A stretch of DNA of 64,000 nt from Latrodectus hesperus (lineage: Eukaryota > Arthropoda > Arachnida > Araneae > Theridiidae), in NCBI GenBank assembly GCA_037975125.1, contig CM075862.1:41526924-41590923 (forward strand), given 5' to 3'. Positions 36,421 to 50,900 of the stretch are shown here, piece by piece; position 1 is the stretch's first letter, and each line of letters opens with the position of its first letter. Below the pieces are notes generated by a model that was given only the letters and a program-made list of their open reading frames with translations, was not told where the DNA came from and ran no database searches. The position numbers and the translations under genes were made by a program.

Positions 36421-36723
36421 AGGGCCACCGTGGCTCGGTTAGTTATAGCATCGTGCTCATGATTGGAAGGTAGTGGAGTTTGAATCCCGGCCGAACGAAG
36501 ATCCATTGTATTTTCAAAAGACGGCTGGGGAACGTATAAACTGGGCGTAGTCACAATGTCCTCCAAGTGAAATGATACCTGTGGGGGTTGCAGATCAAGT
36601 ATTGGGGGTCTTCTGCTTGGTCCCTGCTTCAAAAACTAATAAGATTTAACCCGGCAGCTTCTTTCTAACACTTAGTAGCCCAATTGAGGGTTAGGTACAG
36701 GGAAGCATGCTGGTGCAACAACA
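36421..36723 (+). mobile_element. tRNA-derived SINE with target duplications and (CAA)n tail
   Basis: The head reads CCACCGTGGCTCGGTTAGTT (A box) and GAGTTTGAATCCCGGCC (B box), followed by a body of about 230 bases and a 3' end of GGTGCAACAACAAC. It is flanked by a 14-base direct repeat, ACATATAAGAGCAT at 36407-36420 and ACATACAAGAGCAT at 36724-36737. The body is shared with the inverted copies at 17571-18070. The CAA tail resembles that of the LINE ending at 35972, which suggests (inference) that this LINE type mobilised it. Confidence 0.82.
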
Positions 36724-36737
36724 ACATACAAGAGCAT

Positions 36738-37278
36738 GTGCTTTATTGAATATAGAATATACTAATTTCATCAGATCATAACTTTCTCTTACTTAACCAA
36801 GTGATACAGTTTATTTTTTTTCTCATGCGAAATAAAATATAAAAGAAGTAATCTATGTAAAACACAGAATAGAATAAATTGTATAAAAATAATATAAATA
36901 TATTGATGATTTGAATTATAACATTTTGTAAAAACCTATTATCACGATTTATATTTTTAAATTGTCCATCGAAGTCGATCTCAAGTCACACTTTCAGGAA
37001 TAATACCAAAACCACTTGTTGATACCTGAGTTGACTGAGTTGCTTTGGATAGTTATTTTTTAAACTTGTTTAAAAATAATAAAAATTTACTCATATGATT
37101 TGATTTTATTTATAAAGGCATTTGAAAAATGCTCTCCAAATGGTAGTACAAGGAAATTCTATAATTATTTCCTATTTAAAAATCTAAAAAGATAACTTTT
37201 TCTTAAAAGATAACAAAAAAGATTTCTAAAAAGATAACAAAGAAAAAATGAGTTATATCATAGCAGAATTTTAAAATT
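36738..37278. other. AT-rich spacer, nothing recognised
   Basis: Contains small AAAAGATAAC microrepeats near 37185-37250; nothing else seen. Confidence 0.5.
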
Positions 37279-37560
37279 CAGTTGAAACGAACTTGTTTCT
37301 TGATATTTCTTAAGCTCTCAGTTGAAACGAACTTGTTTCTTGATATTTCTTAAGCTCTCAGTTGAAAAGAACTTGTTTCTTGATATTTTTTTAAGCTCTC
37401 AGTTGAAACGAACTTGTTTCTTGACTTTTCTTGAGCTCTCAGTTGAAACAAACTTGTTTCTTGATATTTCTTAAGCTCTCAATTGAAACGAACTTGTTCC
37501 ATAATATTTCTTAAGCCTTCAGTTAAAACGAACTTGTTTCTTGGTATTTCTTAAGCTATA
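37279..37560. repeat. 40-bp tandem repeat x 7
   Basis: Seven units of CAGTTGAAACGAACTTGTTT plus CTTGATATTTCTTAAGCTCT, starting at 37279, 37319, 37359, 37400, 37440, 37480 and 37520. The first two are identical; later ones carry one to several changes. No coding sense. Confidence 0.95.
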
Positions 37561-38929
37561 ATGTCATTTTTGCATGAGCAAGCTCAGAATGGAACACATT
37601 GTTTAAAGTAAATTCCGCTCTATAACAAATATCCACACTCAAGATAGAAATCAAACTCCCAAATTCCTGAGCTGCACTTGCAAGCATTAATTATTCAGCT
37701 TCAAAATGAAAGAAATTTTGGAATGTGTCTATTCAACTAGATTTTAAATATGTGAATCTCATTACTCTGAATAAGGAAAAAGTTTCATTTATCAGATATT
37801 TTTTAATTATTTGTTTTGCAAAATATCAAATAAAAATATGAAATTTCATTTTTTTATTCGCTAAACAAATTACTCGCTAATAATAAGGATCATTAACATA
37901 GGTTTGATAATATTTATAATATTTCGTGGTATTCAAAAGAAAACAGTAAAAAATCCCGGTCAAAAAATTTTCTTACCTGCATATTTGTTATAATGAATAA
38001 AAAATATGCTTTATAGAGAGAGTAAACAATTTTAAGGAATATTAAAATTACAATTGCAGTTTTAAAAAAATAATTTAATTACACATACTTTTTATTTATG
38101 ATACTTTGGAAATACTTCTATATGAGAAATATATATTACAGGTATTGGAACCGAATGTATTTAAAAATTATGTTTAAATTATTTTAAAAAAACTACAAAC
38201 ATTCACACGCCTTTAATTTTAGTAAATAAAACGGCCATGAAATAAGTTTTGACGTTCATTATATTATTATACAATATATTCATTATATTCATTATATTAT
38301 TATACTTATTATTCAATGAATTTCAGGAGTTTTATTTCATTTAAAACTCCAAAAGAAACAAAGAATGCCTGTTTATTCAAAGAATTTCCTTATTACATTC
38401 AGTGTATTTTTCTATATTTTATTTGCGTGAAAATGTATCTTTTTTAAAATTCTGAACACGAAATGTCTTTTCTGTGGGATTTGCAATTTACATTTTGCGA
38501 GACATTAATACAATAAAAAAGAATAAATTTAGTCTCTGATAATACATAAACATACCCTTATAAAAAAAAACTGGGAACAAATTTACTATCAATATTTTAG
38601 TATGGTTACAGTTTTTTGTTTACTCTTACTTAGTACCATCACGTTAAAAGAATAGTAATGATAAGTTAATAATATGCTTTTAAAATAAAAATGTTCAAAT
38701 ATAATCCCAATATTTCATCTAGCATTTTTGTTTGTTATATTGAAGAAAAAATAAGAAATACTTCTTGATAATCTGAATTATGGCACATAGAGCATTTAAA
38801 TGCTAGATTTTCCAATTCAATTAACTCCATAAAACGAGAAATTGGAAAAAATGGTAAAGGAAGTATAAAAGGCTTTTTTTAATCAATGTTTTTATATTAT
38901 TTGCTCATGATTTTTGCACAGCTCTTTGG
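37561..38929. other. AT-rich unique DNA, nothing recognised
   Basis: No supported feature. Confidence 0.5.
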
Positions 38930-39200
38930 GTTGGGAAACTGTAAACATTAAAGCTTTGACATCCAAAATCTTGTGGTGTGTATGTGGAGATTAAGATGCC
39001 TGGGTTGAGAACGTATAAATATTAATCTGTGACTTCCAAATTCTTGTGGTGGGAATGTGGGCAGGAAGATAACAGTTTAGGTGCAACCTCGTCACCTAAA
39101 TGTGGCTCAAAATTACGAGGTGCTTAATGATAATCGAGTATTTTAAGCCTGTTATCCTTAAGGTATAATCCGGTGCTCATCTGCATCACTATATAGGATG
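38930..39200. repeat. unclassified interspersed repeat with internal duplication
   Basis: Two tandem copies of about 70 bases: GGGTTGGGAAACTGTAAACA, CTTTGACATCCAAAATCTTG, TGGTGTGTATGTGG; and GGGTTGAGAACGTATAAATA, CTGTGACTTCCAAATTCTTG, TGGTGGGAATGTGG. They are followed by CTCAAAATTACGAGGTGC and a GC-richer tail. The composition and duplication suggest a retroposon fragment. I cannot name the family. Confidence 0.45.
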
Positions 39201-41282
39201 TATCTAAAAAAAATCCTAGAAGGCGATAAAATGCAGATCTTACAGGGTTTACATTAGCTTTTCATCTATTACATTGTCTTCTGAGTTTTGATAAATACAT
39301 ATGTATCTGGTTTACTTAACTAGTGCATTAAACATACTACTCCCAATTGAAGTTCACAATGACTCAGAAATGTACTTTTATCATTAATTTCCAAATTAGT
39401 AAGGTAAAATCCAAGTACCATACGCCTGACATATTAGTAAGTACATAACTTAGTTAGGTAGAAACAAGGTAAAAAATAAAAAAGTTAGAGACTACTTTTT
39501 CTTCCAAGCGTCATTATTCAAAAATGTCTCGATTTTGAGAGCTAACAACAATCTTCCCAGGAAAGGGTTTCACTCGAGGGTCCTTTGTTTAAAACTCATG
39601 ACTTATATGAGGAAAACAAAGGGGTAATCCAAGGGGCACTTTTGCAATCTTACTGTTGATTGGTCAGGTCATCAGCTCTAAAAGTGCAAGTCAACTTTTA
39701 TTTTATCCTCTTCCTATTTTTATGAGTTGTGTGCACTATTGGTGTCAATTTTTCAATCAATACACAACACAGCATCCTTCTTTGCAACTATTGAGAAGTT
39801 TTGTCACTGATATTGAAGTACCTGGAAAATAAAAATAATTAATAATTCTAACTCTACATATATTTCATTTCTAAGAAGAACTAAAAAAAGAATAACTTTT
39901 TTATTTTAAGGAAAAAGGAAGATTTTATTAAGAAATATCAGAGTAATTTTATAAAAAGTAAGATATTCCTTGTAAAATGATGAAAAAATATGTTTGTATT
40001 TGAGGCAATGAAAAGATATTTTAGCCTATTTAAGCAAAATTCGTGACATCGAATTGCCTGTGCAAATTTATTGCTTGAATAACAGACTCCATAGAAATAA
40101 GAATATAAATATATTTACTCTTATTTGAGAGCTTATACAAGATTACTTACTCTCTCTCTATTTATAGACTTTGTAAATGTTTATTTTAAATACAAAGTTT
40201 AAATACAGATCATATAAAATGATCACACAACTTTTGAGCGGAAAAAAATATGTTACATTTGTTAATATTTATAAGGGATTTACTTAACAAGAAAAAGGCA
40301 ACCACATGAAAAATTTTTATTTTGTATTCCTTGTTAATCTTTTTAAGCTACTTCGTTTACCATTTTAAAAAAATAAAGGATACTTATTTATAAAATTTAG
40401 GAAAATTTATACTTTTGTTTATTTTGCTTTTAAGCTTTAAATTTCGCTCATTTAAATGCCTTTTTTAAATATATATTCATGAAAAAAACATGTCTAAAAT
40501 TTTGCTTATTTAAAAAAAAGTTGTTTAAAAGCTAAATTCTACATTAAAAGTGATGTAACCAAAATTTTGGAACTTATTTATTGATGTTTATTTTTGAATT
40601 GTTTTATTTGTGTTAAAATTTAAAACTTAAGATCTCTTTTATGCTGTATAATTTCACTACTTCTAGAAAGCTTTAAAATTGATTTTCTCACCATTACCCA
40701 CAGAATAAAATCTTTTTCATCCACTTTTTTCCTCCATAAATACTAGTACTCTAATATTGTGATTGAGACCTTTTACAACTAACAAAGTAAGCGATAAACA
40801 CCTTAATTGGTATTAAAATATATTCCGGAGGCGCGAAAGAAAGAATAAAAACTTTCTCGTGATTTATGTTTATAAAATTAAATGCTCAATGCTATTTATT
40901 ATTTGATAGTTCAATAAAAACCATCTCTAACGTAAAAAAAGTAGGGGATTAAAAAGATTCGAAAATTAAATTGAGTAAAAATGTGGAAATTTAATTAAGA
41001 AACCTGTTTTTACATATACTTTGAAGAACGACTGGCAAAAAGTAAACTCATAATTTAAATCGATATATTTAATTAAGTATTCTAACGTCTTGTTAAGTGC
41101 TTTCTGCTTCCAAGGAAAAATGAATTTGATTTTATATTCTTTCGCATCGCATTTTTTTCTAATTTTGTAACGAAAAGTTATGAGAATAAAAGCTAACATA
41201 CATCATGAAATGTTCTTCAATGTTCATTTTGAATATTGCTTGCATTTTCCTACCTGTCAACTACCCGATTCAGTAACCATAA
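39201..41282. other. AT-rich DNA, nothing firmly recognised
   Basis: A GC-richer patch at 39545-39720 is of unknown origin. A 77-codon frame at 40966-41199 (minus) lacks motifs. Confidence 0.45.
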
Positions 41283-41343
41283 ATTTAAATAGCTCAGATG
41301 TTTTGTGAAGTAACACTTCATAAAACATCTGAGCTATTTAAAT
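41283..41343. repeat. hairpin, 28-bp arms (1 mismatch), 5-base loop
   Basis: Left arm ATTTAAATAGCTCAGATG then TTTTGTGAAG; loop TAACA; the right arm is its inverse with one change. 27 of 28 positions pair. No target duplication visible. Confidence 0.93.
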
Positions 41344-41417
41344 CAACTTAAAATTATTGAATTTATTACAAAAAGCCTACTACTGGAATCAAAAATTATG
41401 GCATAAAGCAAAAGCCA

Positions 41418-42464
<1,047 letters not shown>

Positions 42465-42480
42465 CACTGCTGTACAATTA
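42465..42480. repeat. partial extra copy of the Tc1 family B terminal repeat
   Basis: CACTGCTGTACAATTA repeats, with one or two changes, the first 16 bases of the family B terminal inverted repeat that begins again at 42486. It sits only 5 bases outside the complete element. Confidence 0.75.
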
Positions 42481-42485
42481 GTATA

Positions 42486-46004
<3,519 letters not shown>

Positions 46005-46133
46005 TGTTACAAATTTGTAAATAATGATTATATTTGTCTTAAAATATCTCAGACAGATCAGAAATTCTCACATTTTGGGCAAAAATTGCGGTATTTAGAC
46101 GTGTTGTAGTTTAAAAGCGGATTTCCTAATGAT

Positions 46134-46208
46134 TTGGCGACTTGGCGACATTTGGCGATATTCTTGGCGACTTGGCGACGGTTGGCGAGATTCTTGGCGA
46201 CTTGGCGA
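46134..46208 (+). promoter_or_regulatory. TTGGCGA repeat cluster in U3
   Basis: Eight copies of TTGGCGA within 75 bases, at 46134, 46142, 46152, 46164, 46172, 46182, 46194 and 46202. One more lies at 46290 and an inverted related one (CCGCCAAG) near 46313. They are 117-190 bases upstream of the TATA box. The spacing and location suggest an enhancer made of repeated protein-binding sites; the binding factor is unknown. The truncated copy's LTR has the same kind of block with different spacing. Confidence 0.55.
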
Positions 46209-46324
46209 GAAATCGATACTTCTGGAAACATCCATCACCTAAGCTCTAGGACCAATATTTTCCGAGATAGCCTAGAAGCTTCCAGAGCCTTGGCGAAATT
46301 GGTAGATTTCTCCGCCAAGTCAGG

Positions 46325-46330
46325 TATAAA
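46325..46330 (+). promoter_or_regulatory. TATA box of the Gypsy LTR
   Basis: TATAAA in the context GGTATAAATACCGC, midway in the LTR, at the usual place for an RNA polymerase II core promoter of an LTR element. Confidence 0.7.
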
Positions 46331-46536
46331 TACCGCAGCCCGACATGGAATAGTAGTAGAGTTTTTGTGAAGACAATCAGTGAGTGAAGACGATTAGTTG
46401 TGACTGCTAGTTGTTCTCTGTCTGAGGTATTTGAGACCTGTGATTAGAAGCTGTTTCTCGTTATATCTGACGAATTGTAGCTGTATAATTGTGATTGTTA
46501 CAGCGGGAATTTCGTTTATCTAGTGAAGTTTTTACG

Positions 46537-46542
46537 AATAAA
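46537..46542 (+). terminator. polyadenylation signal in the LTR
   Basis: AATAAA in GAATAAAAGTCTTGTG. In the 3' LTR the same motif (at 52222-52227) would direct 3' end formation of the transcript. Confidence 0.65.
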
Positions 46543-46613
46543 AGTCTTGTGTTCATTAAGTGGTTGCTTTATTCAACTCTCAATCAACACGAACCCGTGA
46601 AGCTCGGTACAAC

Positions 46614-46630
46614 TGGTGTCAGAATCGGGG
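46614..46630 (+). other. primer binding site
   Basis: TGGTGTCAGAATCGGGG, two bases after the 5' LTR. TGG matches the CCA end of a tRNA. The first eleven bases are complementary to a leucine-type acceptor end (TTCTGACACCA) as I recall it, so a tRNA-Leu primer is likely but not proven. Confidence 0.7.
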
Positions 46631-46641
46631 TTGAAGAGTTG

Positions 46642-46974
46642 ATGCAGCGTGTCACAAGAAAAATGGATATGGATTTAATGAAAAGTCTTCTCGAAAAATT
46701 AGCGGAGCAGATGGCTGAGATGAAAACTGAGATGAAAGCTGGACAAGAAGAGATGAAAGCTGGACAAGAAGAGATGAAAGCTAGACAAGAAGAGATGAAA
46801 GCTGGACAAGAAGAGATGAAAGCTGGACAAGAAGAGATGAAAGCTAGACAAGAAGAGATGAAAGCTGGACAAGAAGAGATTAAAACCGAGATGATGAAAG
46901 AGATAAAATCTGGACAGGAAGAGATGAAAGCTGGACAGGAGGAGCTTAAAAGGAACTTAAGAAGGACATTGTAA
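46642..46974 (+). pseudogene. Gag N-terminal part with heptad repeats, frameshifted
   Basis: The first ATG after the primer site, at 46642, starts MQRVTRKMDMDLMKSLLEKL. Most of this part is a series of 7-residue units (AGQEEMK or ARQEEMK), encoded by 21-base repeats at about 46730-46940, which form a predicted coiled coil. The frame closes at 46974 because of one missing base in the run near 46930 (GAGCTTAAAAGGAACTT). The reading in the next frame continues into the main Gag part at 47013 without a gap. It may be a real inactivating mutation or a homopolymer sequencing error. It would normally give a structural protein that builds the particle. Confidence 0.8.
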
Positions 46975-47012
46975 GTGTTAAAGAAGAATTCTCCAACATC
47001 ATTCAGGAGAAG

Positions 47013-47903
47013 ATGAATGCAATGGAAGATAAGGTAACTTCAGTAGAAACTAAAGTTCTGGAGATAGAAGAAAACGTGGAAGAAGCATTAGACAATATCA
47101 ATAAGGAGATTGAAAGCTTGAAGAAACAAATGTCAAACAGACATGAGGAACCCAACGTGACATTTGTGCCTTCCCTAGCCAATATTAAACTCTCAACATT
47201 TGATGGGAAATCATCCTGGCAAGTATACAAGACCCAGTTTATGATGGTAGCGGAAGCTAATGGATGGAATCCCCGAGCCCAAGCTTTTCACCTGGCGGCT
47301 TCTTTAAGAGGAGACGCGGCTGACATCCTCGAGACGCTTCCGGAGGAGCAGAGGCACGATTTCCAAGCCCTATCGAGTGCCCTTGAGTTGCGGTTTGGAG
47401 ATAAGTGCACTAAAGAATATAGCAGACTACAGTTAAAGTCCCGCTATCAAAAAGCGGGTGAAAGTCTTCAAGAATTGGCTGCCGATATTCAGCGACTTTC
47501 CCATCTAGCATTTTCGGACTGCCCAGCTGAGACACGTCAAGATCTGGCTCTCCATCACTTCATCGATAGTGTGAGGGATCCGGAGATACAGAAAACACTT
47601 AGACTCGCCGATGTCAAAGATATTGGATCTGCCCTAGTCTACGCACATAAGATAGAGGCTGCCCAGCAGGCCGCGCGTAAAGACCGGCACTCAATCAGAG
47701 CCGTCTCTGCTACTGATATGGACTGTGATCTCAGAAAGCAAATCGAAGATCTGCGGAGAAAATTCCGTAACTTAGAATTGAGTAAAGGTGGCAGAAACAC
47801 GAAAATTCAGTGTTGGACTTGCGGTGCAGTCGGACACGTTCAGAGAGACTGCCCGAAACGAAAAAATGGTGGAAATGATCTTCCACCACAGCAGGGAAAC
47901 TAA
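47013..47903 (+). CDS. Gag, main part with zinc knuckle
   Basis: 296 codons from the ATG at 47013; the frame is also open upstream as the continuation of 46642-46974. The early part is a coiled coil (KVTSVETKVLEIEENVEEAL). The middle matches retrotransposon Gag capsid domains (STFDGKSSWQVYKTQF, then LAASLRGDAADILETLP and ELRFGDK). Near the end is a CCHC zinc knuckle, CWTCGAVGHVQRDC (Cys267, Cys270, His275, Cys280), for RNA packaging. The TAA stop at 47901 directly follows the slippery sequence GGGAAAC, so a fraction of ribosomes should shift into the Pol frame. The overlap with the Pol open frame is 25 bases. Confidence 0.92.
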   Translation: MNAMEDKVTSVETKVLEIEENVEEALDNINKEIESLKKQMSNRHEEPNVTFVPSLANIKLSTFDGKSSWQVYKTQFMMVAEANGWNPRAQAFHLAASLRGDAADILETLPEEQRHDFQALSSALELRFGDKCTKEYSRLQLKSRYQKAGESLQELAADIQRLSHLAFSDCPAETRQDLALHHFIDSVRDPEIQKTLRLADVKDIGSALVYAHKIEAAQQAARKDRHSIRAVSATDMDCDLRKQIEDLRRKFRNLELSKGGRNTKIQCWTCGAVGHVQRDCPKRKNGGNDLPPQQGN

Positions 47904-50900
47904 TATGTGGCCATCTCGCGGGGCGGAGATGTCCAGAGAGTCAGAAGCCCCATTTTAAATCGTTTCACATTTCTTCCGTAAGTAGCGGCGACAACGGACT
48001 TTTCGTTATGGGACATGTCAACGAAGTTCCCTGCAGAATGATAATCGATACTGGAGCCAACGTAACTATCATTAGGACAGATTTGGCTCGCAAACTTGGT
48101 GACAAACTCATCTGGACGCCGCCCTGCATTACCCTCCAAACTGTGACAGGTGATAAGATTAAAGTGCATGGAAAAGTCAATCTAAACATTGCATTTGGTA
48201 ATGCCGTGTACCATCATATGGCATATGTCGCTGATATAAATGACGAATTTATTCTCGGATTGGATTTCCTCAAAGAAAACAATTTCAAGTTAGATTTTAA
48301 AAATAATGAACTACACTCATGTTCTGAAGACATAACGATTTTTAAGACGAAATATTCAGATATTAAATCAGTCCATCATATAACTGCAAAGAGTGAAACA
48401 ACATTACCACCAAGAACTGAGACAATAGTTTCCGGAGCTCTTTCAGAAGATAATAATTTTCATTATGGATTGACTGAATATCCAGATTCCGACAATAGCG
48501 TTAAAGGAGTACTAGTGGCTTCTTCCCTCGTCGACCTTTCACGAAATGTAATCCCGGTAAGAGTTGCTAATCTAAGCAATAAGGTAAAACTAATAAAAGA
48601 AGGAGAAGTGCTGGCGACTTGCACTCCAGTGACCTGTATTAACCGAAATTGTCAAACCACACTATCTGAGCCTCCTGACACTCTAATTAATGAACTCCTT
48701 CAGAGTGCAGAGTTAGATGATAAACAGAGGAATGCTGCAAGAAATCTATTATTAGAATTCGGAGATCTCTTTTCCAAGAAATCAGATGATGTTGGGCGAA
48801 CCAAATTGACGCAGCACCGAATCAATACAGGAAATCATCCACCCATTAAACAACATCCGAGAAGATTGCCATTCGCTAAACAGGAAGAGGTGGATAATCT
48901 TCTGATGGAAATGCAGCAGAATGACATTATTGAGCCATCAGAGAGTCCTTGGGCTTCGCCTATTGTTTTAGTTCGGAAGAAAGATGGCTCTACCCGATTC
49001 TGCGTTGACTATCGTCGGTTAAACAACATCACTAAAAAAGATAGTTACCCTCTTCCTAGGATTGACGATACACTTGATGCTTTATCCGGAAAACAATGGT
49101 TTTCGACTTTAGATCTCAAGAGTGGTTATTGGCAAGTAGAGATACATCCTGAGGATCGAGAAAAGACTGCATTCACCACAGGACAAGGACTTTGGCAGTT
49201 CAAGGTTATGCCATTTGGGCTTTGCAATGCACCTGCAACGTTTGAGCGCCTGATGGAGACAGTATTACGAGGACTTTCCTACGAAGCCTGTTTGGTATAT
49301 TTGGACGATATCATTATTGTAGGGCGCACATTCGAAGACCATTTAAGAAACATCCGAAAGGTGCTGGAAAAATTAAAAATGGCCAACCTGAAGCTGAATC
49401 CTTGCAAATGTAATTTATTCCGACGTGAAGTAAGCTATCTGGGACACATTATCTCTGCTGAAGGTGTAAGAACAGATCCTGAAAAGATCTCCGCAGTTAA
49501 GGACTGGAGTCGTCCAAAAGATGTCCACCAATTAAGAAGTTTTCTTGGACTATGCACATATTACAGGAAATTTGTTAAGGGTTTTTCAAGTATTGCCAGA
49601 CCTCTTCACAAGTTGACAGAAGTTAAACAGAGATTTCTATGGACAGATGAATGTGAGAAAGCTTTTAAACAACTGAAGGAGGCGTTGACATCTTCGCCCG
49701 TTCTTGCATATCCCCAGCCCGAAAAATTATTCATTTTAGATACGGATGCCAGCAACGAAAATATCGGAGCTGTTTTGTCGCAGGAAATTGATGATAAAGA
49801 ATATGTCATTGCTTATTGGAGTAAATGCCTATCAAAACCGGAGCGGAATTATTGTACAACCAGGAAGGAATTGCTGGCAATCGTCAAAGCAATAGAACAT
49901 TTCCACCATTATCTCTATGGAAGAAAGTTCTTGCTCCGGACAGATCATGCATCTTTAACCTGGCTTTTAAATTTTAAAAATCCAGAAGGACAGGTTGCCA
50001 GATGGATTCAACGACTCCAGGAGTTTGACTTTGAAATACGTCATCGCAAAGGAACTCTTCATGGAAATGCTGATGCACTATCAAGGAAGCCGTGTAATGA
50101 AAGCTGCCGATACTGTTCTAGAGTAGAGAAGAACTATCAGCTGATAAATACTTCGGTACGCCAAGTTACTGTTTCACCTCCATCAAAACCAGACCCATGG
50201 AGTGATGAAGGACTTAGGGAAGCCCAAAAAGAAGACCCAGATATAAATCCAATTCTTGAATTGAAAGAATCTTCTAGTATGAGACCAAGTTGGCAGGATA
50301 TCTCCACCTACAGTCCTGCTACTAAGCAATATTGGGCTCTTTGGGACTCACTCCATATAAGAAATGGTGTCTTATACAGGAAATGGGAGTCCGATGATGG
50401 ACGTAATTTCAAATGGCAGCTTGTTCTTCCAAAATCAAGAATTTCAGATGTTTTGAAAGAATTGCACAGTAGCTCAACTGGAGGCCACTTCGGAGTAATG
50501 AAAACTCTACAGAAAGTTCGAGAACGCTTCTATTGGAGCAAAACGAGACAAGATGTAGAGAAATGGTGCCAATCTTGTGATGACTGTGCGGCACGTAAAG
50601 GACCGAAGAAACGTAGCCGAGGAAGGTTGCAGCGGTACAACGTAGGAGCACCTTTTGAGAGGATAGCATTGGACATTTTGGGTCCTTTACCACGATCCTC
50701 AAATGGCAACAAATACATACTAGTTGTCATGGACTACTTTACTAAGTGGCCTGAAGCGTTTGCAATCCCCGATCAAGAGGCGACTACAGTAGCCGAGGTT
50801 CTAGTGCAACAATGGGTTTCCAGATTCGGCACACCCTTACAAATTCATTCTGATCAAGGGACAAATTTCACCTCTGTTGTGTTTAAAGGAATGTGTCAAA

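Larger units (their letters stand above)
46005..46611 (+). repeat. Gypsy 5' LTR
   Basis: 607 bases from TGTTACAAAT to CTCGGTACA, with the TG...CA ends expected of LTRs. It holds, in order, a block of TTGGCGA repeats (U3), a TATA box, and a polyadenylation signal. It matches the 3' LTR (51690-52296) base for base as far as I can read. Open frames crossing it (46134-46370) are noncoding. Confidence 0.96.

Noticed and set aside
37279..37560. CRISPR array
   Set aside because: Head-to-tail 40-bp repeat without unique spacers, in an animal genome.
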